DNA of 64,000 nucleotides from Dryococelus australis (GCA_029891345.1 CM056998.1:171578332-171642331), one strand, 5' to 3'. Positions 21,379 through 33,929 are shown, counted from the stretch's first letter. Made by a program: numbers and translations. Notes: generated from the sequence alone by a model not told the origin.

Positions 21379-24158
21379 AAAGAACTTTTGTATTTATTTT
21401 TAACTTGCATGATAACTCTTATGAATTGTTTAATTTACCCGCGGATGTCTTTTATATATTATATTTTCTTCCCCTCGTATGTTACTGAGTTCACGAAAAG
21501 TAAAAATGGTTGGTGTGTTTAGTTAGGTATACCGAAGTTGTAGCAAGTGTGGAGTTTTGCAATAGGGAGGGATGTATATGTTTGTGTGTGTGTATTTACA
21601 TGTAATGAGTGGTAATAGATGGTTTTGTTTTTTTTTTTAATTTTTACATAAATAGCACATAGCCGCTACGCGAAACAATAACATTTGATGCAGTATATAC
21701 ACTATCTCAGACTGGTATGTTTATATGTTAGTATGCGTTCTGTTCTGTAAGTAACTTCACAACAAACAGTGAATTCGCAAAATAAGTTTTGATATTGTGA
21801 GAGGGAGTGTCTTGATGTGGGAAAGTTAAATTTTCATGAACGATATTGTCGCAGTAAGCCTATTCACCTTTAACATCGTTGTTTGAAATGTTACTGTTTG
21901 ATAGTAGTGGTGTTGAAATATATATTTGTGATTGTTTCTGTAATCTTACAAAATAATATTTTATGGATGTAATAAATATGATTGAGGAGTTGGAATTTTT
22001 ATTGTTTATACAAAAGGTTTCACAGATTGCATATATGCTTTGTGTGTTTTTCCACTAAAAGTTCTTGTGAGGGTTTTGAGAATGAGATTATGTTAGCAAG
22101 GTGCGAGTTCTGAATTTTTGGGCATAGAAACCACCTTAAACAAAGAAGGATTAATAGTGTTAAGTCTCTGTATATGATCACGACTTGTAGAATATTTGGG
22201 GTGAGGGAATGCGAAATGTTTATATAGTTAAGAAAGCTTAAAGACAATTGTTTGGTTACAGGGTTTGATATGGAAATTTGGTACATGTTTGAAAATGTAT
22301 GGTAACAACTGATATTTAATTTTTACCTTAGATAGATTTTGGCTATTGGTTTTTCATAACACAAGCATTACGGGAATTGTATTGTAATGGGTTTTAATTT
22401 ATTTTAAATGTTATTATGTAACAATATATTCAAAAAATATTTATAAATGAAATTTTTTCACTTCTTCTATAGTTCCATTAAGAATATATGTAAGGAAATT
22501 TTAATTGTAACATTGTGTCAATGTTTACGTAAGTATATATGCGAGGCGAATGGTGATGGAGATCGCTATATGCCTTTGTTCAGATGAATCGTTAACAAAA
22601 CGATCGATGTCAGTCATTCGCCTATTGAGACATTTGTGTGGCTCGTTCTGTCTTGGGCGAGTGTTGTAGGAATGATGTGTGTTTTAAAAAAGATTTACAA
22701 TTACAATGCCGTGCTGTGGAATATTGTTTGTGCAGGCGGATCGCCGCGAGCATTTTGCAAATGATCTCCTTGGCAGGTCGGTTGGCCGTCCTCACGCCTA
22801 CCATTCGAGATATCGTCTCTACTCTGTGTTATAAATGCTATCCTCTCGGGAAGATTGCTAGAAATGCACGCAGTCTCTCTTGTTTTTAAACTGTTCTATA
22901 TAATGGTATGGATGTTATTTATACAATATTAAATTAAAATTGACATACATTTTAAAATGGCATGCATATATTCACCCTTCGTCGGGATTTGAAGTTCAGA
23001 ATGTGATACTATAAATGTAAATATCATTGTTTGGATTAAAGTATAAATATCTCAGTACATGTGTTTTAACTTTGTTGGGGTTCGAAGCCATACCTCATCC
23101 ATTACAAAACTTAGTGTCGATGGGAGACGAAGCAAGGTTTTAAATCATAGTGATCCTCAATGGGAATTTCCGAAATTGTTGTCTGATTGGTAAATGTATG
23201 ATAAATTAGGTTAACATCAAAATTTATTTTCACTAACATAAAACAATAACATCAAATTTTGTTTTCGAAGCATAGCTGAAGGAAAGTGTGTTTTTAGTAA
23301 ATATAATGGGGTTTTTAATAATTTTTAAAAAATTTTATTACTATATAATAAGTTAAAACATTTTTTAAAAATAACATTTTTATGTTGGTATACTTTAATT
23401 ACCTATGTGTAATGTAGTTTGTGATATTATAAACATTAAAACAATGTTTGTGTAGCCTTCCCACTCAAAGCACACACCTGTATATTTTCGGAGTCGTGGA
23501 GAACATCGTTGTCACAACGAGTGATGATGACAGACATGTGTGGGAAGGATGGGTGGGAAAAGGTTGTTCTTTGTCGCTCGACGACCTGCCGTAAAGTTGC
23601 TAGAGAAGCGATGATCGCGGTACGAGCGTTGTAGAAACATTGAGATAGGTATTGGAAAGGCATATTTTTAAAGTGTTGTCCTGTCGTGCGTTGGTAATTA
23701 TAACATGGTATGCATATAAGTTATACATAATATAAAAACTTTCGTCAGTTGGAAGTAAGGAGTGGTTTGGTTAGGATGTGAAGTTATGTTGAAATTATTC
23801 TCAGTGTTTGTTCAATATGTAAATGGTTATGTTGCATATTAATTCATTATGCGAATAAAATTTAAGTGTCCTTGATGGGATATGAGGCATGGAGTATCTC
23901 CTCAAACCTACAGATTTATTCCAACCTCATTCATTGTGTTTCATCGTCTTATGGGTACTAAGTTTCAGATTGTTATACACATACTATTTGCATGTGGATA
24001 TTAACTATGCAAATACTCTAGATAATTTTCTTGATATGAGATTTAAAAGATTTAATTACTGTGTATAGTTCTCGAATCAATACGTAAATACTACTTGCTT
24101 ATAGTTATTTCATTACTTGTAAATATTTCTGCTAGTTAATCATTATTTGTTTTCCATG
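21377..24158. other. Spacer, nothing recognised
   Basis: Two patches of more balanced composition (22540-22880 and 23440-23660) carry short open frames but no domain I recognise. They could be exons or old transposon pieces; neither can be supported. Confidence 0.35.
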
Positions 24159-24211
24159 TATATATATATATATATATATATATATGCGTGTGTGTGTGTG
24201 TGTGTGTGTGT
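24159..24211. repeat. (TA)n-(TG)n compound microsatellite
   Basis: About 13 TA units, then a GCG interruption, then about 12 GT units. Confidence 0.97.
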
Positions 24212-24849
24212 AAAGCTATACTGCACCTTGTATCCTAACATCCTCGGAATTTTTTTTTAAGGTTTCTCTAAATGTTGTTTAGGTGTTTTATCCTGCAAAA
24301 GGTTAACATACGCAGATAACAATTAATCACATCATTCTTTGAAAGTTTGCGAGAACTTGTCAGCCATTCACGACACAGTGTTCCCAGAATAGATATAAAA
24401 ATATCCTTGAATTCATTCGGACTTGTTAGGACTTGTATCGACTTGCTTGGTGTGATGTCGTGCATCTGATTGGATTCCATTATATCGGGTTGGGGTAGTA
24501 TCTAAGGATATATGCAATCTCAAGTCATTCTTGAGCTGGCTGTCATAGGGAGAGGACATGTACGGATTTTGTACTTATGCAATGTGTAGTTTACACAGGG
24601 GTGCGAATATTCATTGCTGATTATGCAAGTGTGTATGTAGCCATTGTAATATTTCATAATTCATTACATAATATTCATATATAATCTAATTACATGTAAA
24701 AATCCCTTCCCCTGTCCATATCCCTATGCAATTGCATTTCCCTTCCCAACCTCCCAACCTCCTCACTTGTGAAGCGACATCGAAACGGATAACATCTCAC
24801 TCAGTCTCTCTCCAGCTGCCAAAGAGTCAATATGTGTACTTGGTATGTA
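24212..24849. other. Spacer
   Basis: No gene is supported. Confidence 0.4.
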
Positions 24850-25560
24850 ATTACGCTCGAACCATGGACTACATCCTCCCCTCATCCCTTCCCCTTCCAA
24901 TGTAGTCGATACACGATTAAAAATAATTCTTACATTTTTTTGCCTTGAAGGGGTTCGAACCAAGGTCCGAATCCTTAACCCCACACCCCCTCACCCATAC
25001 TTAGTCGTTACATGAGTAAAAACAACAATTTTTTGTCCTGAGGGAGGTTCGAACTGAGGTCCGAAATCTTAAACCTATACACCCTTGCGCCTGTCTGCAA
25101 TCCAATATGGCGGTGGGGTAAAAGCAATTATACTGGTGATGGGGTCAGTTGAGAGCTGACAGTCCTATGGAGATGATGTGAAATTAGTCTTGTTACACAA
25201 TTAATAATTGTGCAATCACACAATTACTAATTATCTTGTATGGGAATCGAACCCGATACAAATCCACCCATCGGTCATCAGGTATCCGCTCTGGTAGCTT
25301 TCCAGCCCACGGCGCCCGCCAAAACAACTCCTGAAATCTTCTGTAGTCTCTCGGGGTGTGGGTAGGGAGAACAGGGGTTTGGGGAAGTGCATGCGCAACT
25401 GCATTTCCCCCTCCAAAACTCCTGACTTGTGATCCAGCGCCCGACCGACATGCCAGTCTCTCTCTAGCTGCCACGGAGATAACGCATGTGATTATGCTTA
25501 ATTGCTCTTGACGATACTTGAACCAAGTATCATTCTGGTCGTCAGAGCTCCCACTCTGGC
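24850..25560 (-). mobile_element. Cluster of five tRNA-like B-box modules (tandem SINE heads)
   Basis: On the minus strand B-box-like sequences recur: GGTTCGAGC near 24855, GGTTCGAACC near 24950, AGTTCGAACC near 25050, GGGTTCGATTCCC near 25247 and TTGGTTCAAGTATC near 25510. The second and third sit in two related tandem units of about 95 bp (24904-24999 and 25000-25093) sharing TTAGTCG or TAGTCGATAC, 'taaaaa.aa' and a TTTTTG-CCTGAGGG-like stretch. The fourth and fifth have SINE-like 5' halves (an A-box-like CCAGAGCGGATACC near 25300). This looks like nested or tandem tRNA-derived SINE pieces and not tRNA genes. Confidence 0.55.
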
Positions 25561-25659
25561 GGTATCTCATACGATGGCACCCCACCAGACACGATCATTA
25601 TACCTGCAGTGCTCTCACAAATGTCCCTTGTGTCAGTATTGCACTACCCAACCAACAGT

Positions 25660-25860
25660 CGATCACAGCATATCTCTCAGGGATGGGAGGGAAGGAAGGG
25701 GTTGGAGGGGTAATCCGATAGTGATGGAGGGGTAAGCCAACAACCAATCACAGTACACCTCTCAGGGGGGAAACGGGAAAGGGGTGTAAGCTTTTGGCCG
25801 ATCACATCACAGGGGGTAAGGTTTGAAGAGGGGGCGGAGTTGGTACCCCTAAAGGCCGTT
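25660..25860 (+). repeat. Degenerate ~65-bp GA-rich tandem repeat
   Basis: The stretch (G/A)ATCACAG-A-A-CTCTCAGGG recurs near 25662 and 25747, and a shorter version near 25800, each followed by a G-rich run with GGTAA. Confidence 0.5.
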
Positions 25861-26614
25861 GGGGAGGAGGGGAACATACTCTAACCTCAATTTATGAAAT
25901 GGCACTTGTGTCACTCTTGCTCCTTGATCGCCGGAGTCTTTCGCGCCCTCTACTAAAGACATAGCGGAAAGTTGCAATAATCAGTCAAATCTCATTCACG
26001 TTTTTCGCAGGAGTCCCTCCGAAAGGTTAAACCCAAAATGGAATTGATGCTGTCCTGAAGAGTAAAGTGCGGGATTTTTTCAGAGATGCGCCGTTTAGCA
26101 TGTCTGCATCAATAGTACCGTGGAAAACTAACGTGTGAATTTTTAGTACACGGCGTGGGCGATTTTGGAGACGACAGATGATTCTACAGTAACCAGCGGG
26201 TGCAGGGTGAGACAATCCGAAGTGCAGAAACTGGTATCGACTGGCTGGACTGTGAGAAAGTGGGACTTGTTTCGTGAGTGATGGGTATTGAATTGTGTAA
26301 ATGTATGGCATTTGTATGTCCTGTCCGTTTTGTCTGTTGGGTGCGTTCGGCGTAAATGTTAAATATGTCCTACATGGTATGATCATGTTGAAAGTCTTAG
26401 ATGACTGCACTGTCTGATTATAGTGTGCTCCGGGCCGCCTGTTAACACATTCTGTGTCAAAGTTTCGCCTTGCTGGGGCTATTCACGTCCTCTCGCCACA
26501 CGAGTATGACATCTCACATACAAGATGGGCAAAAAAGTTTATACACTCTTTAACATTTAAAATATTGCTCTAAAATTTAACTGACAGATGTCCTTCAATT
26601 TTGGTGTCACTGTA
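25861..26614. other. Spacer
   Basis: A minus-strand open frame at 26027-26410 has no recognised family. The last part (about 26519-26555) may be the 3' end of the adjacent transposon. Confidence 0.4.
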
Positions 26615-27500
26615 GGTGTTTGAAGTGGCCACCATCAGTATCCATATGCTGTCCATGCCACCGAAATGCTGCACAATCAAAGTACTGTAATGTGTCCAGT
26701 GTGATTGCTGCACACGACTATTCGATGTTTTCTCTTAGTGCATCCAGTGTAGCCTGGCTTTTACGATAAACATTATCTTTTAGGGTATCGTATAAGTAGA
26801 AGTCGATGGGTGTTAGCCCGGGGACCATTGTGAAAAGTCTATCGCACCTCTTAAACCTGTCCCTCGTCCGGGTAATTTTCATCCATATATGCCCTGACAT
26901 CTCGATGGTAGTGTGGCGGAGCATCATCTTGTTGCAGATAAAATATCTGGTCCCCATACAGCTCTCGAATGACAGGTAAAATTGATGTCTGAGAAATATC
27001 GAGATACACCCGACCGGTAACTATCTCTTCGAAGAACTGCCCATCCAAACTCCGGGATGATAAACAGCACCACATATTATGCCCTGGAAAATGACGGCTT
27101 TGTCTACATGAATGTGCGGAGATTCAGGGGCTCAATGTACGCAATTGTGGCTGTTTACAATACTATTCAATTTGAGTTGTGCCTCGTCAGACCAGACAAC
27201 TTTCCCTGCAAATGCCTCATCCTCACGCACCATGCCTCAAAATCACTCACAGTACTGAAATCGTCGATCTGGGTCGTCCTCATTCATAGCATGCAGCAAT
27301 CTTAGAGCGTACACCTTCCACTTTGCACTATTTGGAATCCGCTGTGTACTTGATCGACTAATTCCGGTTTCGCGTGAACACTGTTTACACACTGCTGGTG
27401 AGCGTGTAAATTGTTGTAAAAAGTGCTGTGCAATATGGCGGAGGCGGCGGGTCGGGTGACTAGCAACACAACCAATGACTTTCAAGTGCAAGGACAGGCG
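26615..27500 (-). pseudogene. IS630/Tc1-mariner superfamily transposase relic
   Basis: Going 5' to 3' on the minus strand there is an HTH-like segment, HPTRRLRHIAQHF then ETGISRSSTQRI (27480-27330), then KWKVYALRLLHAMNEDDPDR and FQYCE. The first catalytic Asp block is VVWSDEAQLKLN (near 27200). The second is FYLQQDDAPPHYHRDVRAYM (near 26920), and the third block is PGLTPIDFYLYDTLKDNVYR with TLDALRENIE (near 26800-26720). The C-terminal tail is WHGQHMDTDGGHFKHL. This order is typical of an insect mariner-like family with a TP-DFFLWG-type third acid. Frameshifts and in-frame stops around 27200 and 26870 inactivate it. Inverted termini were not identified. Confidence 0.88.
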
Positions 27501-27735
27501 GAGAAATGTAAGCTAAGCAGTCACTTTGTAATGGATAGAATGCAAAGGAGGCCAAATATTGTATGCACTCTTTATTCGTCAATATCTTCGGTATACATTG
27601 AATTTGTGCACATATACTCGTGCACGCACACAGGTTATTGAAATATTATAGAGCATTAAATGAAAGTAAGTAAAAATTTCTTACTGGCAATTTTTATTTC
27701 TGCTGCCACCTTGAAATGGATACTGTACAGTATAC
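27501..27735. other. Spacer
   Basis: A purine-poor stretch with no recognised feature separates the transposase relic from the foldback MITE. Confidence 0.4.
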
Positions 27736-28127
27736 AGAATGATTCGCAATTAGACCGACAAACTTCGGGAGGTGATTCTTCACGAAATAGTAAAAGGAAA
27801 ACACATGTGACATTTTATACCTAAACCGAATATTAAGGGAGGTACGACCCCTTAAAAGACGAAATTTCAAACCGTATTTGTGCAAAATATTGGTAATGAA
27901 GTAAAATACAATGACTACTCTCGGAACATTGTTGTATGTTATCGGGACCTCCAACGTAAGAGCCGACATTTTACACAAATACGGCTTAAAATCCCGTTTT
28001 TTTTAAAGGGCTCATACCTCCCTTAATTTTCGGTTTAGATATAAAGTGTCACATATGTTTTCCTTTTACTTTTCAATGCCAAATCAGCTCCCAAAATGTG
28101 TCAGTCAGTATAATTGAGAATCATTCT
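27736..28127. mobile_element. Foldback MITE with ~150-bp inverted repeats
   Basis: The left arm (27736-27893) and right arm (27974-28127) are inverted copies with scattered differences. Both contain AGAATGATTC at the tip, AGTAAAAGGAAAACA, AACCGAA-ATTAAGGGAGGTA and CCGTATTTGTG. The spacer is only about 80 bp, so the whole element of about 390 bp can form one long hairpin. There is no coding capacity. Flanks are TA-rich, so a TA target site is possible. Confidence 0.9.
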
Positions 28128-28554
28128 ATATAGTGTGATCAGCCACCAAAGACCTGTCAGAAGGAAGTTGAACTACCGTCATTGCTCGGGTAGGTTGTGG
28201 TTTATCAAAGCTTTGTGACTTCACTCACTGCCGTTTCTTTATTTTTCGTCTCCCCGGATGCTACTCCCGGCCCCACTCGATGGACACCTGATACCCTTCA
28301 GCGCTTCGAACTGGTCTGGGTCCGCCAGCCTCGTGGGCGGGAGGGCCCCTGCTTTGTCCCGCCCGCACTTGGGCGCCTGCCAGCCGTGACAACAGCTCGC
28401 CCTGATAACAATGTAGACTATATTTAAATTGGTCGCCATGATGTCGGAATAGGTGCTCGCTCACTCACCCCCACTACTGTCTCAAGACGGCTGACTGGCT
28501 CCATGGAGCCCACCAGTCCCGCCCCAGAAGTTAGCGTGAAGGAAGAGATTTGGG
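28128..28554. other. GC-rich spacer
   Basis: GC-rich between 28250 and 28400, with overlapping open frames on both strands that match no family. Possibly the body of the neighbouring SINE or a separate repeat. Confidence 0.35.
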
Positions 28555-28745
28555 CCTCGCTTTACGTCGAGGTCTTGTGAGACGACGAAGGCGGGGAAAC
28601 GGGAGATCCCCGAGAAAACCAGCCGACCAACGGCATCGTCCGGCACGATTCCCACTTGCGAAAGTCTGGTGACCCGGCAGGGAATTTAACCTGGTTCGCC
28701 TTGGTGGGAGGCGAGCGTGCTAGTCGCTCAGCCACCGTGGCACCT
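28555..28745 (-). mobile_element. tRNA-derived SINE
   Basis: On the minus strand, GTGGCTGAGCGACTAGC (A-box type) is followed by an anticodon-arm-like GCTCGCCTCCCACCAAGGCG and a B-box-like GGTTAAATTCCCTG with about normal tRNA spacing. The tail contains GGTTTTCTCGGGGATCTCCC, a body motif of this kind of insect SINE. This is the best preserved SINE in the window. Confidence 0.75.
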
Positions 28746-30853
28746 GGCTCATCCAGAAGTTAGTCTGTGGCGTCTCTCTTGCCGGGTAACTATAGTGTAG
28801 TTGCAAACTGAACACTTGCAGAAGTCTTGATTGCGGTGATTCCTTCATTATTCACATCGTCCTGCCTTTGTAAATATTGACATAACGGCATCCGACAGAC
28901 ATACTGGAAACCGCTTGGCGAATATCGATAAACTTGGGTGAAACTATCGGTTTTGATCGTATGCTTACGTTATAAAACGACGAAAGAAGTTTCTTCATAG
29001 TGGTCCTACATGATTGCAAATGGATCGGGGAATGTAAGATAAAAAAAGAAAAAGAAACAGCAATCCTGTCCATATGTTTTTACATAACTTATCCAGAAAC
29101 GCCGTGGTGAACATGGCTTCATAGTTTCGTTATGATAATTCAGAACTGTGTCGCTATCGGAACACAGGTAGTCACTTATAGACAGAAACGTTTCTTTTCG
29201 GCCTATTTTAAATAGTGTTCAGTTAACACTGAGACAGTCGCAGTTCACATTATAGTATAATTTAAATTTCTAAGAAATCTAGTGGAGATTGTACAGTGTT
29301 TCTCGCTTGGTGCCAAACTTTGTTTACGATGCCGTCGAGTTTTCCAGCTATGGACTCTCGAAATGTCACTATCTGGCTATACGAAACTGGCGCGGTTACA
29401 ACCGAAACTGGTTTTTAAAGTTAAATTTGATAGCTGACTTTCACTATATATGGATTTCATCATTGTGAGTGCTATCAGGTAGAACGAGTAGAGTTTTCGA
29501 AAGGGTAGTTGAGAGAGCACTTCCCTACATAGAGCACTCCCTATAAATTCAGATTTTCCTGCAGTGACGTTGTTACCCAGGATCTACTTTCACGTCGATA
29601 TCTCCCAGCCAGTTTCGACATCAGTGCCGCGTGAGCAGCTGTTTAATTCCTTGTAGTTCGGCACCTGTCGTTAGCCTTTGTGAACACACAGCCATGGGCG
29701 AGAGTAATCATTTGACAGAAATTTTAAATTATGCATATTGTGAATGACTAGATGCTGAACTAATACAAATATGACAGAAATTTAACAAGTGGCGAAAGTA
29801 ATTTTGAAACATACTATTCTTACTCGGGAAGTCCTGGTGTGTGTCATAACGACAGACGGCGAAGGGCGAATTTTAAGGCGGTCGCCATCCTAACGCTTGA
29901 AATGCATTGCAGTGTGTTTGAGGAAATTTTTTTTTGAAACTATTATACCTGCCCTTCATATATTTACCTACGAAAAGAAAGCACATTCCAGACGATGACG
30001 GAATGATACTTGCAAGACATCAAGCACAATGGAATCACTATTTTCATGCCCTCCAACATAGCTAAAAACTGGCTTTTCAGATTGCTGTACCTCAAGGTAT
30101 ACGAACCGGATACATGCTAAACTACGATAGAGGTATGCATTGTACTTTGCTACAATACAATATGGCTTCTTAGCCTTTGTAATGTTGTATTTTTATATGG
30201 CGCTCTGAGCCATATGGCCTTCCCACCGCCACGACCGCCCAATCGGTGGGGGAGAGGGATCATGCCCTCTCATGACAGGTAACCCTAATTCAGATCTGCG
30301 TTGACCAGATCCAAAGCCCCAACCTGATGCACATGAACACAGAGGCCACCCTACCATAAGGTTCTGAAACCATCGCCCTCAGATACCAAGTGTGGGGTCT
30401 GGTCAGGGTTCTATCCATATCCCAGTGCATCTCCAGGGCACAACTGGAGCGGGTTGCCGCTCACAGCCCGGTCCTTCTTTAAGAGGTGCGTGTAGAGGCG
30501 ATATTGCTTTACAAACGCCGGCCCATCACAAGACGATCCTCCTCCGCAATATTGTAGGTACATGTTGGTTGTGTACCCTGCTACGTCCACTGCAGTGTTG
30601 CCAACACGAAAAGAGAAAATTTCTCTACCCCTCTAACAAAATTCCGCTACGTTGAGCAACACAATTACTGGTAAAGGAACTTCCTTTAACTTATGGGGAG
30701 ACTTTCAAGATTCAATAATGAAAGCAGATGCGCCATATGGGCTGGGTAATGCGGATGAATTATGGAGAAATATTGTGGTGTATTAATCGCAAGATTAGTA
30801 GTAACCAAAGGTATAGGCAGTTGCTTCTAGCTTTTTCACTCATTGCGAATGTA

Positions 30854-30856
<3 letters not shown>
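28746..30856. other. Spacer, nothing recognised
   Basis: Two kilobases without a supported gene. A moderately GC-rich patch at 30210-30650 contains an 87-codon frame (30392-30655) that I do not recognise. Confidence 0.35.

Positions 30857-30917
<61 letters not shown>
30857..30917. repeat. (TA)n microsatellite with one phase break
   Basis: TA units are interrupted by a single AATA phase change near 30887. Confidence 0.97.
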
Positions 30918-30920
<3 letters not shown>

Positions 30921-32439
30921 TTATTTTAGGTCAAATAAAAAAAAAAGAGAGAGAAATAGCCTTTTAGTGTGTTTACCCGATTTTGTTTACACTGTCAGAG
31001 AAACATCAAGAAATTTTTTATAATTTCAGTGCATAAAATCAAATACGTCTTTTGGTTACTCCCAAGCGGTGCGGAATGCCAAGTCACAAGAATAAGGAAT
31101 TTTGGTACTATGCTAGTTAGCGTCAATGTTTCACTTCACTCGGGTGACGTGTTCAAATATCACAACATTATCTATATTTTACACTTTGAGCAGCTTTTTG
31201 AATCCCCATGGTTCAAATTATGCTTTGTGTATGGTTATTCCGTTACTACTGGCAGCACTGCGGGCCAGATATGTGCTAACTTAAGCAACATCACAAGGAA
31301 CAGATGCATCACAAACAACTATCTTAAAAAAAATTGGTGATGGACGTTTACCGGAAATATTACAGTCTACCACAACACGAAAGAATAACCGAAAAGATTT
31401 CATGTAGTGTCTTACTCAGTTAATTTCCGGTAAGACCGGCCAAAGCCCTCCACTTCTTCAGCAGACCATGCTGTACAGAACAACACCTCCTAAACTTAAT
31501 ATTATTTCATCTAATTCAATGTCAAAACATACATCCCTGTCAAAATAATCTCCTTAGTTTCTTCATATGTTCGCACAGTAAATTAAAATTTTTCTTCCAG
31601 TTCTATTAAATTTCTTAATAGACATTTAAATCATCTAAATTATTTTACATTTCCGTATTACACCTGTCCTTTCACTTTAGTCCCAATACATCATGTTGGG
31701 TTTAGGTCGATCTGATACTGAAGCAGCCGATATTGCTTGTACAGTAATTTGTCTGCTGATTTCTCGAGGTGCTCTAGAGCACTTAGGATAGGAGAGAGTG
31801 GCGATTTCTGGACTGAATGGAGGAGTGATACAGACTTCATTGTAAATACTTGAACTGTCAGATATTAAACATACAATTTTTAAAGTCATTAAACAGGTGA
31901 TAAACTGGTTAGAGACTGATTTTAACTTTTTGACTATGTTAAGTTCTGTGAGTTGACGGGCGGTTAAATAAATATTAGCTATTCATAACAAGTGATAGAC
32001 ATAATTGTCGAAGTATTAATATTGAAGTAATCTTTTTAGGAATGTTTATAAATAAGTTAGGAGATTATTATTTTCATCATTTTTATATAATTAAAACTTC
32101 TACCCCTTTGAAAACCTCGCTATGCCGAGACCTTGAAAAACTGTAAATGGATGCAAATATTTGGCCAATTGTTTTGTCTATAACATTTTTTTTAATGGCT
32201 ATTAATTAGTAGGGTAAACTGGTAACACAATAATAACAGTGATACACCGCTCAAGTTAGTAAAATTTTGTGGATGCTAACAAGGAAAATTTCTGCAGATA
32301 TGTAAGCACTGTGTTCTTTAATCGAATAACTAAGAGGTGAAATAAGTAATGTAAATGTGAGTGCAGAATAGAAAGAATGGTAATCTAAATAGTCACATTA
32401 GTGATGTTAGTGAACTAATAAATAGATAAGGAAAATAGT
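30918..32439. other. Spacer upstream of the LTR retrotransposon
   Basis: The 5' LTR and primer-binding site should lie in the right part of this stretch, but no sequence here matches the DNA after the integrase (36990 on). No LTR can be assigned. An open frame at 30969-31340 is unrecognised. Confidence 0.35.
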
Positions 32440-32442
32440 TAA

Positions 32443-33386
32443 ATGGGTAGTGTTAGTGAAATAGTATATAAGAAAATAGACAGTGTGAACGAAATATTGT
32501 ATAATAAAATATACAGTGTTAGCGAAGTAGTCGATAAACTGGACAAGAAAATATCCAGTGTGAATAAAATAAAGATACTGAAAGATAAGCTAGATGATAT
32601 TAGCGAGTTAGTTAATAATAAAATAGACTGTGTGGACAATAAAACTGACAATGCGAACGAAAGGATGGACTGTGTCCAGTGTAAGATGGAACAGGAGGTT
32701 AGTGCCCTCAAGTAGAAATTGCAAGGATTCCTCCAGCAGCAGAGAAGGAGATACTCTGCTCTAGGCTAGCGCCCGTGGAGGAGCTGAGATGGACCACCTC
32801 CGAGCTTATGAATGAGAACGGTGAGAACAGAGAGGATAAAGTAAATGTCACCAATACAGCTATTGCACAAGAGGCCCAACAGTTTTGCAGTGTGGGCACA
32901 GGAGTGGGTAAAGGTATAACTATTAATCCCGCTTCCTATGAAGAACAGACACCTTGGCACGAATACCAGCACAAGTCCGAGATTACAGACACTAAATGGT
33001 TGAACTTATGAGCAGTGGGTATACTACTTCGCAGATATGAGGGGCAGTGCAATGAGCATACTGCAGTCCTTGCCAGAACAATATCGACTGGAGACTCCAC
33101 ACTGGTATTATCGGCCTTGGCGCTGCCTTTTGGTGACCATGCAAGTGACATGCTCACCATGGCCAACCACGAAGCAGCACTCAACAACTCGCGGAACCAA
33201 CTCAAGAGCTGTGGCAGGACAGTGCTGTTCTCCCATCTGTCTCTGTAGGGGTGCCCCGAGGAGGCTGGCGATTTCATCGCGGTTGGCTTCTTCATTGATG
33301 CTATCGCCGATACTGAGGTGCAGTAAGCTGTACGTCTGGCTGCGCCTCACACCATGCAGGATGCCCTGACAAGCACTGGAAGTGGC
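32443..33386 (+). pseudogene. Ty3/gypsy-type gag relic with repetitive coiled-coil N-terminus
   Basis: The start ATG at 32443 opens 90 codons made of a 12-14-residue repeat: GSVSEIVYKKI, DSVNEILYNKI, YSVSEVVDKL and SSVNKI, an amphipathic coiled-coil-like pattern. After a stop at 32713 the capsid-like part continues in other frames: TPWHEYQHKSEITDTKW, MRGSAMSILQSLPEQYRLET, LSALALPFGDHASDML and AIADTEVQ followed by AVRLA. This is the usual order in insect gypsy gag (SLRG-A-SILQSLP, then RFGD, then the helical end). It collects the polyprotein that builds the particle. At least four frame changes and a stop show it is dead. The end is cut by a MITE at 33387. Confidence 0.82.
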
Positions 33387-33598
33387 ACTTTTTAATGCTC
33401 TTATACATTTTTCCTGTCATCCACTTTCCATCTGCCTGCTGCTTTTTAATATAAACATTGCAATGTGACCAATAAACACAGTGTATACATTTCACCACAG
33501 TCAAAATTTAATGCCTGAGGCAGCAATGAGAACTATTTATTAGCGGTTAATGCATTTTGCGAGGGCCTTAAAAAGTGCTCACTTTATCGTGAACAGCC
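33387..33598. mobile_element. GGCTGTTCAC-family MITE (short class) inserted in the retrotransposon
   Basis: The right terminus TGCTCACTTTATCGTGAACA with GCC ending at 33598 is intact. Internal sequence (TTTTTAATATAAACATTGC, TTATTAGCGGTTAATG) matches the copy at 45149-45361. The left terminus is degraded to GGCACTTTTTAATGC and overlaps the end of recognisable gag. The insertion is younger than the retrotransposon. Confidence 0.8.
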
Positions 33599-33605
33599 TA
33601 TAAAA

Positions 33606-33929
33606 ATGCACAACATTGGGCCTTCCCTCTTGCGGTCGCCCGACGAAAGAATGGAACAGTGCTACTACGTTACAGTAATGGGCGAGACTACCATAGTTAA
33701 AGGTAAGAGAAGGGTAAAGTTGAAGCTTGGTTACCTCATCATAGAACACGATACTTTCATAGCAGAAATAGAGTATGAATGTAACTTGGGACTTGATGTG
33801 TTATTTAAACTGGAGTGCAGTATTGACACTCAACTGGGGGTGCTACAGGTAGGCAACAAAACTATATATGTCTTCGCCTATAAGGTGCTTGGTAGCGTGT
33901 ATTTAGTACATTGTGTTCCCTGCTTCTAG
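33606..33929 (+). pseudogene. Retroviral-type protease (retropepsin) C-terminal part
   Basis: A continuous frame reads RVKLKLGYLIIEHDTFIAEI then YECNLGLDVLFKLECSIDTQ and LGVLQVGNKTIYV. This matches the second half of gypsy proteases, where ILGLDFL is the conserved beta-strand after the flap. The catalytic DTGA half is missing, perhaps removed around the MITE junction. The frame opens at 33606 only because the MITE ends there; the ATG is not a natural start. Confidence 0.72.

Noticed and set aside
21036..21488. 150-codon plus-strand open frame and overlapping frames on both strands
   Set aside because: The length comes from the TA microsatellite read as Tyr-Ile repeats; flanks have no domain.
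25193..25585. 130-codon minus-strand frame
   Set aside because: Runs through tRNA-like SINE modules and matches no protein family known to me.
28555..28745. Possible tRNA gene on the minus strand
   Set aside because: A- and B-boxes are well spaced but the arms do not pair properly and a SINE body follows.
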